A stretch of 64,000 nt of DNA from Symsagittifera roscoffensis (lineage: Eukaryota; Xenacoelomorpha; Acoela; Convolutidae): positions 37,524,673 through 37,588,672 of the forward strand of contig NC_087066.1 in NCBI RefSeq assembly GCF_963678635.1. The letters are read 5' to 3'. Shown here piece after piece: positions 53,689 through 64,000 of this stretch. Below the pieces are notes generated by a model, which was not told the origin of the DNA, did no database searches, and saw nothing but the letters and a program-made list of their open reading frames with translations. The stretch's first letter is position 1. Each line of letters opens with the position of its first letter. The translations under genes and the position numbers were made by a program.

Positions 53689-54009
53689 TGTTAGATTATT
53701 ATTTTTCGAAACTGGATGCGGGATTCAAAATGAAATGTATGTACATTGTAAAACACAGAAACAAGACTACTCGTGCCCAAGGAAAAATACCTGTATGTTC
53801 CGACTGGCCCTAATTGGTATTGAATTGTTGTTGATAAAGAAAAAACAAAAATCATAAATACTAGACAAAATCAAAGATCTAATTGAAAACTTTAGTCTTA
53901 CGAAAGTAATACTAACGATTAGCTTACTTTAATTCATTTTTAAACATATCAAAAATGCGAGATATTTCGCCAACCTTGAAAAAATTGTGTTACATTTTCA
54001 AAATTGCAA

Positions 54010-54810
54010 ACAAATTCTTCGCAGCGCGCAAAAGTTTGTTGAGAGCATTGCCAATTTGGCCACTCGCGGATTAAATTCCCCGAGAGAAAGTCCCCCAGGA
54101 TAAAAACTAACTCTATTGGTTCTACTTTGAATTGACTTCCATTTCAACATGCATCGCCATTTTGATATGGCTGTAGCTATGCCCTTCTCCTCGATAAACG
54201 ACAAGAAACTTACAACGCTTTCTGTTCAAATTTGAAAGCAGATATCGCCCCCCCCCATTTTACTCATAATGGACTTTTAAATGGCTTGCATCAATTATGT
54301 GGGTGACAATTTTCCAGACACAGAAATCGAAGGTTGTTTCTTTTACTTCTTGCAAGCCATTCAAAGAAAGATACGCGAAATTGGCTATGCTAAACAGTAT
54401 CGTAAGGAGTAATTAACCTAGCTTAAACAAGTAATTTAACCTAGCTAAACATCTTTTAGCTGCTCTTGCGTTTGCACCGCCCTTAAATGTAGAAGCCTGG
54501 TATAAATCAATACAAATACTATTAAGTTGCCCTTTTCCTGACTACTTCATGAACTATTTGAGGACACCTTTGTAGGCAAGGAAACGCGAAACTCGACGAG
54601 ACGGAAATTGCGATTCGACATGGATATGTGAAACGTTTACTTCAGGACCAATGACGACCTTCCCAGGACAAACAATGCCCTTGAAGGATTCCACCGTGGA
54701 TTCAAACCCATGCTCCGAAATTCAAATCCTGACATATGGAAATTCATTGAGGCCATTCAGAGGGCTTTTGTGAAAGCAGGTCAAGTCTATTTACCGAAAT
54801 ACCAGATCTA
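54010..54810 (+). pseudogene. MULE transposase fragment, array unit 1
   Basis: Readable in pieces across frames: YALLLDKRQETYNAF, a DF-x-ACIN region, GCFFYFLQAI, a weakened AALAF segment, then NNALEGFHRGFKPMLRNSNPDIWKFIEAIQRAF at 54676 on. These are the blocks of the MULE domain of Mutator-like transposases (zinc-finger/FLYWCH-type elements of animals). Several stops and frameshifts; the N-terminal catalytic part is unreadable. Confidence 0.72.
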
Positions 54811-54954
54811 ATCTACAAAAAACACATTTAGATTGTCTTTTGAAATGGTTGCTGTAGCGTGCCGAGGGTGAGGGGTCGAGCAGGGGCGACTGCCTCCCTT
54901 CCCCTTCCTCAACTCTCGTTGCTAAACTTTTCCATAGAGTCCCCCCTCTGGTAT

Positions 54955-55258
54955 AATTTTACGACATCCATTTTTGGCAGACAAACCTCAAAAAGATTCT
55001 AATGGTGCCTCGGCGCCAAAATAATCAATTTTGCGGGGGTAGGGCGCGCTGAAAAATAAACTAATTTTTTTTTTGTCAAAATTTTCCAAAAAGCGCCCAA
55101 ACCTGCCGTTTTTTGGCCTGTTTTTTGAAACCTTTGCTTGCGGCGCAGAATTTTTGGACAAAATTGGGTCCTCAAAGAATTTTTGCAGTATTATTCGACC
55201 CTAAAAAAGATCAGCAAGTTTTTCAAAATTTTTCTAAAATAAGCACCCCCCAAAAAAA
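54955..55258 (-). mobile_element. hAT-family MITE, reverse copy in array unit 2
   Basis: Same block order as 51600-51912 (CATCCATTTTTGGCAGAC, GCCTCGGCGCC, TTGCGGCGCAGAA), more eroded. Confidence 0.55.
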
Positions 55259-56608
55259 TTTCTGCGCATGCCACTGAATGCACTGAGTGGCTTTAATCTG
55301 ATTGAAATTGACTTTGTTGCTCAATAAGTGGTAGCACTAGGGTCTATTTCCAATTAAGTGATTTTCATTATTTTACAAACTTAGTGAAACTCTGAATACA
55401 ATCAACTATTATTGCATGGAATTTTGGTGCGGGTATTATTTAATCCAGCAGATGCTTTTTTAGTGATTTACAAAAAAACCTTTCAGTTTTCAAGATGTTA
55501 TACTTAGCCAAAAAAATTTCAAGCCTTAGATCTACAACTCAAAAAAAATTGAACTGAAAAAAAATTTCCTATTTCTGAGGGAAAAAGTGGAGAAAAACTG
55601 ACACCCCGATTAAAATTTGAAAAGGAAACGTAGAAAAAAAGTGGAGAGAAGCTGAAAACTGGATAAAAAATTAAAAAGGAAATGTAGAAAGTTGATATGT
55701 ATTGAATTCGTGTTGTGTAGATAGTTTCCTAAAAGATTCCGCAACCCGTTGTTGCATTTAGTTATATTTTGGTTTTTTTTCAAGCTTTCTACAAGCTTGA
55801 AACGGTCTGGACAGTTTTCCTTCAAACTTCTTCTTTTATTTGTATTGACTTCTCCACTGTAGAACGAGCGTGGCGAGTTTTAGTGCCTCGCATTTTTGTT
55901 CCTGTTTATTTATTTTATCTTTTTTTCATGAGGCACAACTGAAATTTAAAGCTCCCATTACGTCTCCAATAATACTTTTTCAGGTGTAATTTTTTGTAAT
56001 TTCAAAGTTTTTTGATCGCATCCTTTTTTTGTTTCATATTTTTTATCCTTACGAATTATCAGTTCTGAATACTTTTATGTAAGAAACTCATGGTATATTT
56101 TCCGCGCTGTTTTTGTTTATCGAGTAGTGACAGTAACAGAACAAACCTTAAACGACAGTTTTATGGAAAAAAAAGGAATTTTGAGTTAATTCAACAAGTC
56201 CCATCTAAATCCATTGATGGCTACGCTACCTAGTAGCTGATAGTTCGAGAATTATGAGTGTTAGTTTTGTAAAAACTATAAGAATATATAGCGCAAAATG
56301 CGATTTCTTGTAATTCCTGGGTTGCTGCTATAGTTGAACCGAAATATATTCTAAAAAAATCGTTGTTCAAAAATTTTGAAGATATCTTTGTTTCTTAATA
56401 AACAAAGGGTTGCTGGATTTTCAAAAAAAAATGTTTTTCAAAACAAAGGTAGTTATTATTGATTAAAATGAGTTATAATCGGATAAAAATGTCTCATCAA
56501 AATTAACCGATTATAATTGACTAAAATCGATCAAAATGTTTCTAAGATTTAGTATAGTTTCGTTTTGAAAGCAAGAGACTATAATCGATTCTTTTTATAT
56601 GATAGATA

Positions 56609-56878
56609 AGGCGCGGATCTAGGAATTTCTCGAGGGGGGGAAGCGGAGTTTCAAAAAAATTTTGAACAATTTGACGAAACTTTTTTTTAAGGTCGACCAA
56701 AGAAATTGTCTGAGCTCTTCCAAACCACTATGAAGACCATAATTTGATAAAATTTTTTGCGCCGCAAATTTGAAAAAAGGCCAAAGAAAGGCGTTTTAGG
56801 CTTTTTTTGGAAATTTTTGACAAAAAAATTGCGGTTTTTTGGCGCCGGCTACCCACTCACATTTAGTATAGATTGGCA
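56609..56878 (+). mobile_element. Truncated hAT-like MITE, array unit 2
   Basis: Starts AAGGCGCGGATCTAGG, homologous to 53295. It breaks after TAGTATAGATTGGCAG and is joined directly to sequence matching 53977 in unit 1, an internal deletion of about 400 bp relative to unit 1. Confidence 0.65.
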
Positions 56879-56899
56879 GAAAAAATTGTGTTACCTTTC

Positions 56900-57690
56900 C
56901 AAATCTGAAAATAAATTCTTCGCAGCGCGCAAAAGTTTGTTGCGAGCTTTGCCAATTTGGCCACTCGCGGACTAAATTCACCGGGAGAAAGTCCCCCAGG
57001 ATAAAAACAATTCTATTGATTCCACTTTGAATTGACTTCCATTTCAGCATGCATCGCCATTTTGATATGGCTGTAGCTATACCCTTCTCCTCGATAAACG
57101 ACAAGAAACGTAGAACGCTTTCTTGTCAAGTTTGAAAGTAGATATCGTCCCCCCTCCAGTTTAATCATAATGGACTTTTCAATAGCTTGCATCAATTCTG
57201 TGGGTGATAACTTTCCAGAAACAGAAATCGGAGGTTGTTTCTTTTACTTCTTGCAAGCCATTTACAGAAAGATACTCGAAATTGGCCATGCTAAACAAAA
57301 TTGCAAGGACAAAGAATTTAACCTAGCTATACATCTTTTAGCTGCTCTTGCGTTTGCCCCGCCCTTACATATAGAAGCCTGGTATAAACAAATACAAATA
57401 CTAATAAGTTGCCATTTTCCTGACTACTTCATGAACTATTTGAGGACATCTTTGTACGCAAGGAAACGCGAAACACGACGAGACGGAAACTGCGATTCGA
57501 CATGGATATGTGCAACGTTTACTTCAGGACCAATTGCGACCTTCCCAGGACAAACAATGCTCTTGAAGGATTCCACCGTGGATTCAAACCCATGCTCCGA
57601 ATGTCAAATCCTGACATATAGAAAATCATTGAGGCCATTCAGAGGGGTTTTGTGAAAGCAGATCAAGTCTATTTACCAAAATGCCAGAAC
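56900..57690 (+). pseudogene. MULE transposase fragment, array unit 2
   Basis: The longest frame (57170-57655, 161 codons) reads MDFSIACINSVGDNFPETEI, GCFFYFLQAIYRKILEIG, LAIHLLAALAFAPPLHIEAW and FMNYLRTSLYARKR: the second half of a MULE catalytic domain with its downstream helices. The TNNALEGFHRGF and IIEAIQR blocks continue in another frame after a frameshift near 57540, where a TAG also replaces the Trp codon seen in unit 1. Upstream, YALL and DKRQET blocks are just readable before 57130. It is a dead copy. Confidence 0.8.
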
Positions 57691-57839
57691 TATTCTAGAA
57701 AAAACACATTTAGATTGTCTTTTGAATTGGTTGCTGCAGCGTGCCGATTGTGAGGGGTCGAACAGGGGCGACTGCCTCCCTTCCCCTTCCTCAACTCTCG
57801 TTGCTAAACTTTTTCATAGAGTCCCCCCTCTGGTATGAT

Positions 57840-58135
57840 TTTACGACATCCACTTTTGTCAGACCCACTCTAAAAAGATTCTAAAGGTGCCTCGGCGCCA
57901 AAATAATCAGTTTTGAGGGGTGAGGGCGCGCAGAAAAAAACACAATTTTTTTGTCAAAATTTTCCAAAAAACGCCCAAACCTGCCTTTTTGGCCTGTTTT
58001 TTGGAATTTTTGCATGCGGCGCAGAATTTTTGGACAAAATTGGGTCCTCAAAGTATTTTTGCAGTATTGTTCGACCCTAAAAAAGGTCCGCACATTTTTC
58101 AAAATTTTTATAAAATAAGCACCCCCAGAAAAATT
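57840..58135 (-). mobile_element. hAT-family MITE, reverse copy in array unit 3
   Basis: Follows the copies at 51600 and 54955 in order and content (GCCTCGGCGCC, TGAGGGCGCGCAG, CATGCGGCGCAGAA, GTTCGACCC). Confidence 0.55.
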
Positions 58136-59492
58136 TCTGCGCATGCCACTGAGTGCACTGAGTGGCTTCAATCTGATTGAAGTTGACTTTGTCGCTCAAT
58201 AAGTAGTAGCACCAGGGTCTATTTCCAATTAAGTGTTTTTCATTATTTTACGAACTTAGAGAAACTCTTTATATAATCAACTATTATTGCATGGAATTTT
58301 GGTGCGGGTATTATTTAATCCAGCAGACGTTTTTAGTGACTTACAAAGAAACCTTTCAGTTTTCAAGATGTTATACTTAGCCAAAAAATCTTCAAGCATC
58401 AGATCTAAAATTGAGAAAAAACTGAACTGAAAAAAATTTCCTATTTCTGAGGAAAAAAGTGGAGAAAAACTGACACTCCGATTAAAATTTGAAAAGTAAA
58501 TGTAGAAAAAAGTGGAGAAAAGCTGAAAACTGGATAAAAATTTTAAAAGGAAATGTAGAAAGTTGAAATGTAGTAAATTCGTGTAGTGTAGATGGTTTTT
58601 TAAAAGATTCCGCAACCCTTTGTTGCATTTAGTTATATATATTTTTTTCAAGCTTTCTACAAACTTGAAACAGTCTGGACAGTTTTCCTTTAAACTTCGT
58701 TCTTTTTTGTTTGTATTGAATTTTTCACTGTTCAACGAGCATGACGAATTTTAGTTCCTCGCATTTTGTTCCTTTTGAACTGCTGTTTATTTATTTTATC
58801 TTTTTTCATGAGGCACAACTGAAATTGAAAGCTTCTATTATGTCTCCAATAATAGTTTTTCAGGTGTAATCTTTTGTAATTTCAGAGCTTTTTGATCGAA
58901 TCCTTTCTTTGTTTTATGTTTTTTTATCCATACGAAACATCAGTTCTGAATACTTTCATGTTAGAAGCTCATGGTATGTTTTGCGCGCTGTTTTTTTTAT
59001 CGAGTAGTGACAGTAACATAACAAACCTTAACCAACAGTTTTATGGAAAAAAAGGAATTTTGAGTTAATCCAAATCTAAATCTATTGATGGCTACGCTAC
59101 CTAGTAGCTGATAGTTTGAGAATTATGGGTGTTAATTTTGTAAAAAAAGAAGAATATATAGCGCAAAATGCGATTTCTTGTAATTCCTGAGTTGCTGCTA
59201 TAGTTGAACCAAAAAGAATTCTTAAAAAACTCTTTGTTCGGAAAAATTTGAAGATACCTAATTTTTTAGGAAACAAGGAGTTGATTGACTTTAAAAAATT
59301 GTTTTTCGAAAGGTAGTTATTATCGATTATAATGAATTGTAATCACATAAAATCGTATCATCAAAAATAAACGATTCTATTTGATTAGCATCAATCATAA
59401 TATTCCTAAGATTTAGTATAGTTTCGTTTTGAAGGCATGAGATTATAATCGACTATTAATTGAGTATAATTGATTCTTTTTATATGATAAAT

Positions 59493-59918
59493 CAGGCGCG
59501 GATCTAGAAACTTCTCGAGATTTGCGGAATTTCAAAAAAGTTTTGACATTTTTGACGAACATTTTTTTTCTTTAGTTCAACCAAGTAGATTTTCTGAGCC
59601 CTCCCAAACCAATATAAAGACTCTAGTTTGGTAAAATTTTCTACGCCGCAGGCAACTTTTGAAAAAAAGGCCAAATAAAGGCGTTTTAGGCAATTTTTGG
59701 AAAACTTTGGCAAAAGTATCGCGGCTTTTTTTGGCGCGCGCTCACCACTCAAAGTTAGTATAAATTGACGCCAACGGCGCCTTAAGAAAAATTTTAGGGT
59801 CAGTTAGCCAAAAATGGATATCTCAAAATAGTTTAAAGAGGGGACCTTTTTGGTCGGCAGGGGGTCGAATTCCTGAGGGAACGGCGTCCGCCCCCATACC
59901 TCCCTAAATCCGCCAATT
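59493..59918 (+). mobile_element. hAT-like MITE in array unit 3
   Basis: CAGGCGCGGATCTAGAA ... AAATCCGCCAATT, with CTACGCCGCAGGC, GGCGCGCGCTCACC and GGTCGGCAGGGGGTCGAATTCC inside. Flanks (TGATAAAT/CGATAGAT) are eroded forms of the unit 1 duplication. Confidence 0.7.
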
Positions 59919-61587
59919 CGATAGATTATTATTTTTTGAAATAGGGTGCGTGATTGAAAAAGAATGTATGTACATTGTAAACCATAGAAACAAGACAGTT
60001 CAAATTCCAGAAAAAGCCGTGTATGTTCCTACTGCCCCTAATTGGTATTGAATTGTTGTTGGTGAAGAAAAAAAACGAAAATCAAAAATTTTAGACAACA
60101 TCGAAGATAAAATTGGAAATTTTAGTCGTACGAAATTAATACAAACGATTAGCTTGCAAAAGTTGCAAAAGGTCCGCAAAAAGGTCCGCAAAACTATCAA
60201 AATGTTTTCTAAAAAAATGCACCCGCGCATGCCACTGAGTGCACTGAGTGGCTGTAATCTGATTGAAATTGACTTTGTCGCTCAATAAGTAGTAGCACTA
60301 GGGTCTATTTCCAAATCAAGGTTTTTCATTTTTTTACGAAATTAGAGAAATTTATAAAATAATCAAGTAGTTTTGCATGGATTTTGGTGCGGGTATTATT
60401 TAATCCAGCAGACGCTTTTTTAGTGACTTACAATGAAATCTTTCAGTTTTTAAGATGTTATACTGAGCCAAATACTCTTCAAGCATTAGATCTACAACTC
60501 GAAAAAAAATTGAACCGAAAAAAGTTTTTTCTTTTTCTGAGGGAAAAAAGGGAGAAAAACTGACACCTTGATTAAAGTTTTAAAAGGAAACGTAAAAAAA
60601 AGGGGAGAAAAACTCACAACTGGATAAAAATTTGGAAAGGAAACGTAGAAACTTGAAATGTAGTAAAATCGTGTTGTGTAGATAGTTTCTGAAAAGATTC
60701 AGCAACCCTTTGTTGCATATACCTATATTTTTTTTCAAGCTTTCTACAATCGTCAAACGGTCTGGACAGTTTTCCTTCAAACCTCGTTCTTTTTTTGTAT
60801 TGATTTCTTCACTGTTAAACAAGCGTGGTAATTTTTAACTCCTCGTTTTTTTGTTCCTTTTGAACTGCTATTTATTTATTTTATCTTATTTTCATGAGGC
60901 ACAACTGATTTTAAAAGCTCTCATTATGTCTCCAATAATAAATTTTCAGGTGTAAGCTATTGGAATTTCAAAGGTCGCATCCTTTTTTTGTTTCAAGTGC
61001 TTTTTATCCATACGAAACATCAGTTCTGAATATTTTCGTGTTAGAAGCTCATTGTATGTTTTCCGCAGTGTTTTTTTTATCGAGTAGTGTCGGTACAAGA
61101 ACAAGCATTAATCGACAGTCTTATGGAAAAAAAGTAATTTTGAGTTAATCCAACAAGTCCCATCTAATTCCATTGATGGCTACGCGACCTAGTAGCTGAT
61201 AGTTTGAGAATTATGGGTGTTAGTTTTGTAAAAAAAAAAATAGAAGAATATAGCGCAAAATGCGATTTATTGTAATTCCTGAGTTGCTGCTATAGCTGAA
61301 CCAAAATGAAATCTAAAAAAACTCTTTATTCAGAAAAATTTGAAGATATCTAATTTCCTAAGAAACAAAGAGTTGCTTGACTTTAAAAAAAATGTTTTTC
61401 AAAAGGTAGTTATAATCGATTATAATGAAATGTAATCACATAAAAACGTATCATCAAAAATAACCAATTTTTTAATTGACTAACATCGATTATAAAGTTC
61501 CTAAGATTTGGTATAGTTTCATTTTGAAGGCAAGAGATTATAATGGATTATTAATTGATTATAATTGACTCTTTTTATATGATAAAT

Positions 61588-62010
61588 CAGGCGCAGATCT
61601 AGAAACCTCTCGAGGGGAGGAGCGGATTTTCAAAAACGTTTTGAAACTTTTGACGAACTTTTTTCTTTGGTTCGACCAAGTAGATTTTCTGATTTCTTCC
61701 AAACCAATTTAAAGACTCTAATTTGATAAAATTTTCTTCGCCGCAGGCAAATTTTGAAAAAAAGGCCAAAGAAAGGCATTTTAAGCACTTTTTGGAAAAC
61801 TTCGGCAAAAATATCGCGGTTTTTTTGGCGCGGACTCCCCACTCAAATTTAGTATAGATTGGAGCCGACGGCGCCTTAAAAAATTGTTAAGGTCAGTTAG
61901 CCAAAAATGTATATCTCAAAATAGTTTAAAGAGGGGACCTTTTCGGTCGGCAGGGGGTCGAATTCCTGAGGGAACGGCGTCCGCCCCCATACCTACCTAA
62001 ACCGCTAATT
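61588..62010 (+). mobile_element. hAT-like MITE in array unit 4
   Basis: Same ends and interior order as the copy at 59493 (CAGGCGCAGATCTAGAA ... AACCGCTAATT). Confidence 0.7.
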
Positions 62011-63692
62011 CGATAGATTATTATTTTTTGAAATTGGGTGCGGGGTTGAAAATGAAGTGTATGTACATTGTAAAACATAGAAACAAGAGAGTTCGTACCC
62101 CAGGACAAAGCTCTGTACGTTCCTACTGCCCCTAATTGGTAATGAATTGTTGTTGGTGAAGAAAAAAACCAAAAAACAAAAACTTTAGAAAACATCAAAT
62201 ATGAAACTGATAGTTTTAGTCGTACGAAATTAATATTAACGATTAGCTTGCAAAACTTGCAAAAAGGTCCGCAAACTTTTCAAAATTTTTTTCTAAAATA
62301 AGCACCCCCAGAAAAATTTCTGCGCATGCCACTGAGTGAACTGAGTGGCTGTAATCTGATTGAAATTGACTTTGTCGCTCAATAAGTAGTAGCACTAGGG
62401 TCTATTTCCAAATAAGTGTTTTTTTATTATTTTACGAATTTAGAGAACCTCTTAAAATAATCAACTATTTTTGCATGGATTTTGGTACGGGTATTATTTA
62501 ATCCAGCAGACGCTTTTTTAGTGACTTACAGAGAAACCTTTTATTTTTCAAGTTGTTATACTTAGCCAGAAAATTTTCAAGCATTAGATCTACAACTCGG
62601 AAAAAAATTGAACCGAAAATTTTTTTTCCTATTTCTCAGGGAAAATAAAAAGGAGAAAAACTGACACCTCGATTAAAATTTGAAAAGGAAACGTAGAAAA
62701 AAAGTGGAGAAAAACTGACAACTGGATAAAAATTTGAAAAAGTAACGTAGAAATTTGAAATGTAGCGAATTCGTGTTGTGTAGATAGTTTATGAAAGGTT
62801 CAGCAACCCTTTGCTGCATTTACCTATATATTTTTTTTTGAAGCTTTCTACAAAGTTGAAACAGTTTGGACAGTTTTCCTTCAAACCTCGTTCTTTTTTA
62901 TTTGTATTGAATTCTTCACTGTTGAACGAGCGTGGCGATTTTTAGTTCCTCGCATTTTCGTTTCTTTTGAACTGTTGTTTATTTATTTTATCTTATATTT
63001 TTGAGGCACAACTGAAATTAAAAGCTCTCATTATGTCTCCAATAATAATATTTCAGGTGTAATCTATTGTAATTTCAAAGCTTTTTGGTCGCATCCTTTT
63101 TTTGTTTCATGCTTTTTCTATCCATACCAAACAACAGTTCTGAATATTTTCATGTTAGAAGCGCATGGTATATTTTCCGCGCTGTTTTTTTTATCGAGTA
63201 GTGACAGTACCAGAACTAACATTAACCGACAGTTTTATGGAAAAAAAAGAATTTTGAATTAATTCAACAGGTCCCATCTAATTCCATTGACGGCTACGCT
63301 ACCTAGTAGCTGATAGTTTGAGAATTATGGGTGTTAGTTTTGTACAAAAAAAATAGAAGAATATATAGCGCAAAAAGCGACTTCTTGTAATTCCTTCTGC
63401 TATAGTTGAACAAAAAGAATTCTATAAAAACTCTTTGGTCGGAAAAATTTGAAGATATCTAAATTTTTAGGAAACAAAGAGTTGATTGAATTTAAAAATT
63501 GTTTTTCGAAAGTAATTTATTATCGATTATAATGAATTGTAATCACATAAAAACGTATCACCAAAAATAACCGATTCTAATTGACTAGCATCGATCATAA
63601 TGTTCCTAAGATTTAGTATAGTTTCGTTTTGAAAGCAAGAGACTATAATCGATTTTTAATTGATTATAATCGATTCTTTTTATATGATAGAT

Positions 63693-64000
63693 CAGGCGCG
63701 GATCTAGAAACTTCTCGAGGGGAGGAGCGGATTTTCGAAAAAGTTTTGAAAATTTACACGAGTTTTTTTTCCTTAGTTCGACCAAATTGATTTTCTGAGC
63801 TCTCCCAAACCAATATTCAGACCCTAATTTGATAAAAATTTCTTCGACGCAGGCAAATTTTGAAAAAACTGCCAAAGAAAAGCCTTTAAGGCACTTTATA
63901 GAAAAATTCGGCAAAAAATATCGCGGTTTTTTTGGCGCGCGCTCTCCACTCAAAGTTAGTATAGATTGGCGCCAATGGCGCCTTAAGAAAAACTTTAAGG
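63693..64000 (+). mobile_element. hAT-like MITE in array unit 5, cut by window end
   Basis: Begins CAGGCGCGGATCTAGAA and reaches the GGCGCCAATGGCGCC block by the end of the window. Confidence 0.7.

Larger units (their letters stand above)
51405..64000. repeat. Macro-tandem array, five units of 2.1-3.3 kb, continuing past window
   Basis: The landmark TCTGCGCATGCCACTGAGTG recurs near 51916, 55261, 58136, 60224 and 62319 (spacings ~3345, 2875, 2088, 2095). Every unit shares GAATTATGGGTGTTAGTTTTG, GGCTACGCTACCTAGTAGCTG and ATCGAGTAGTGACAGTA. Units 1 and 2 also hold MULE fragments and both MITE orientations; units 3-5 lack the MULE part. Unit identity appears to be roughly 85-92%. Confidence 0.9.

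Noticed and set aside
1-64000. CRISPR arrays, operons or prokaryotic elements
   Set aside because: None is seen; the tandem repeats lack unique spacers, and introns, SINE and PLE show a eukaryotic nuclear genome.

Overview
This is a eukaryotic, almost certainly metazoan, nuclear scaffold segment. It is AT-rich, its genes are split by GT-AG introns, it contains one 200-N assembly gap, and most of it consists of transposable elements, their decayed remains and tandem repeats. The mobile families (animal-type Penelope-like elements, an LTR-retrotransposon gag, a jockey-like non-LTR reverse transcriptase, MULE and hAT-like DNA elements, a tRNA-derived SINE) fit an aquatic invertebrate such as a cnidarian. 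The species cannot be fixed from this window.

Layout. 0-2.5 kb: decayed LTR-retrotransposon gag (minus strand). 3.2-3.8 kb: 25-bp minisatellite, with stray copies of its core out to 6.2 kb. 6.7-12.2 kb: nested Penelope-like elements (PLEs). An old PLE remnant carries a short PLE insertion and a nearly complete two-ORF PLE of about 4.5 kb. The nearly complete element has two pLTRs, an inverted tail, hammerhead-ribozyme-like motifs, and a PHD finger inside its reverse transcriptase. 12.7-18.3 kb: four-exon EF-hand gene (minus), with a roughly 150-bp tandem array in one intron. 21.1-22.5 kb: intronless secreted C13/caspase-like protein that lacks both expected catalytic residues. 23.75 kb: orphan TATA promoter. 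24-26 kb: hAT-like MITEs. 26.5 kb: tRNA-derived SINE with target-site duplication. 27.6-28.7 kb: jockey-like RT remnant. 31.8-33.7 kb: two-exon gene of unknown function with a foldback element in its intron. 34.4-39.3 kb: four tandem 1.21-kb higher-order repeat units. 41.6-44.8 kb: three-exon SAM-methyltransferase-like gene (minus), with an unassigned exon upstream. 46.9 kb: gap. 48-51 kb: AT-rich short repeats and a complete MITE. 51.4-64 kb: macro-tandem array of 2.1-3.3-kb units carrying hAT MITEs and broken MULE transposase; it runs off the window.

The host genes do not form a pathway. The best-supported gene models are the EF-hand protein (exons sum to 576 nt), the methyltransferase (777 nt) and the unknown gene (744 nt); each total is divisible by three with matching splice phases. 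Several genes have an AG splice acceptor a few bases before the start codon, which would suit a 5'-UTR intron or spliced-leader trans-splicing.
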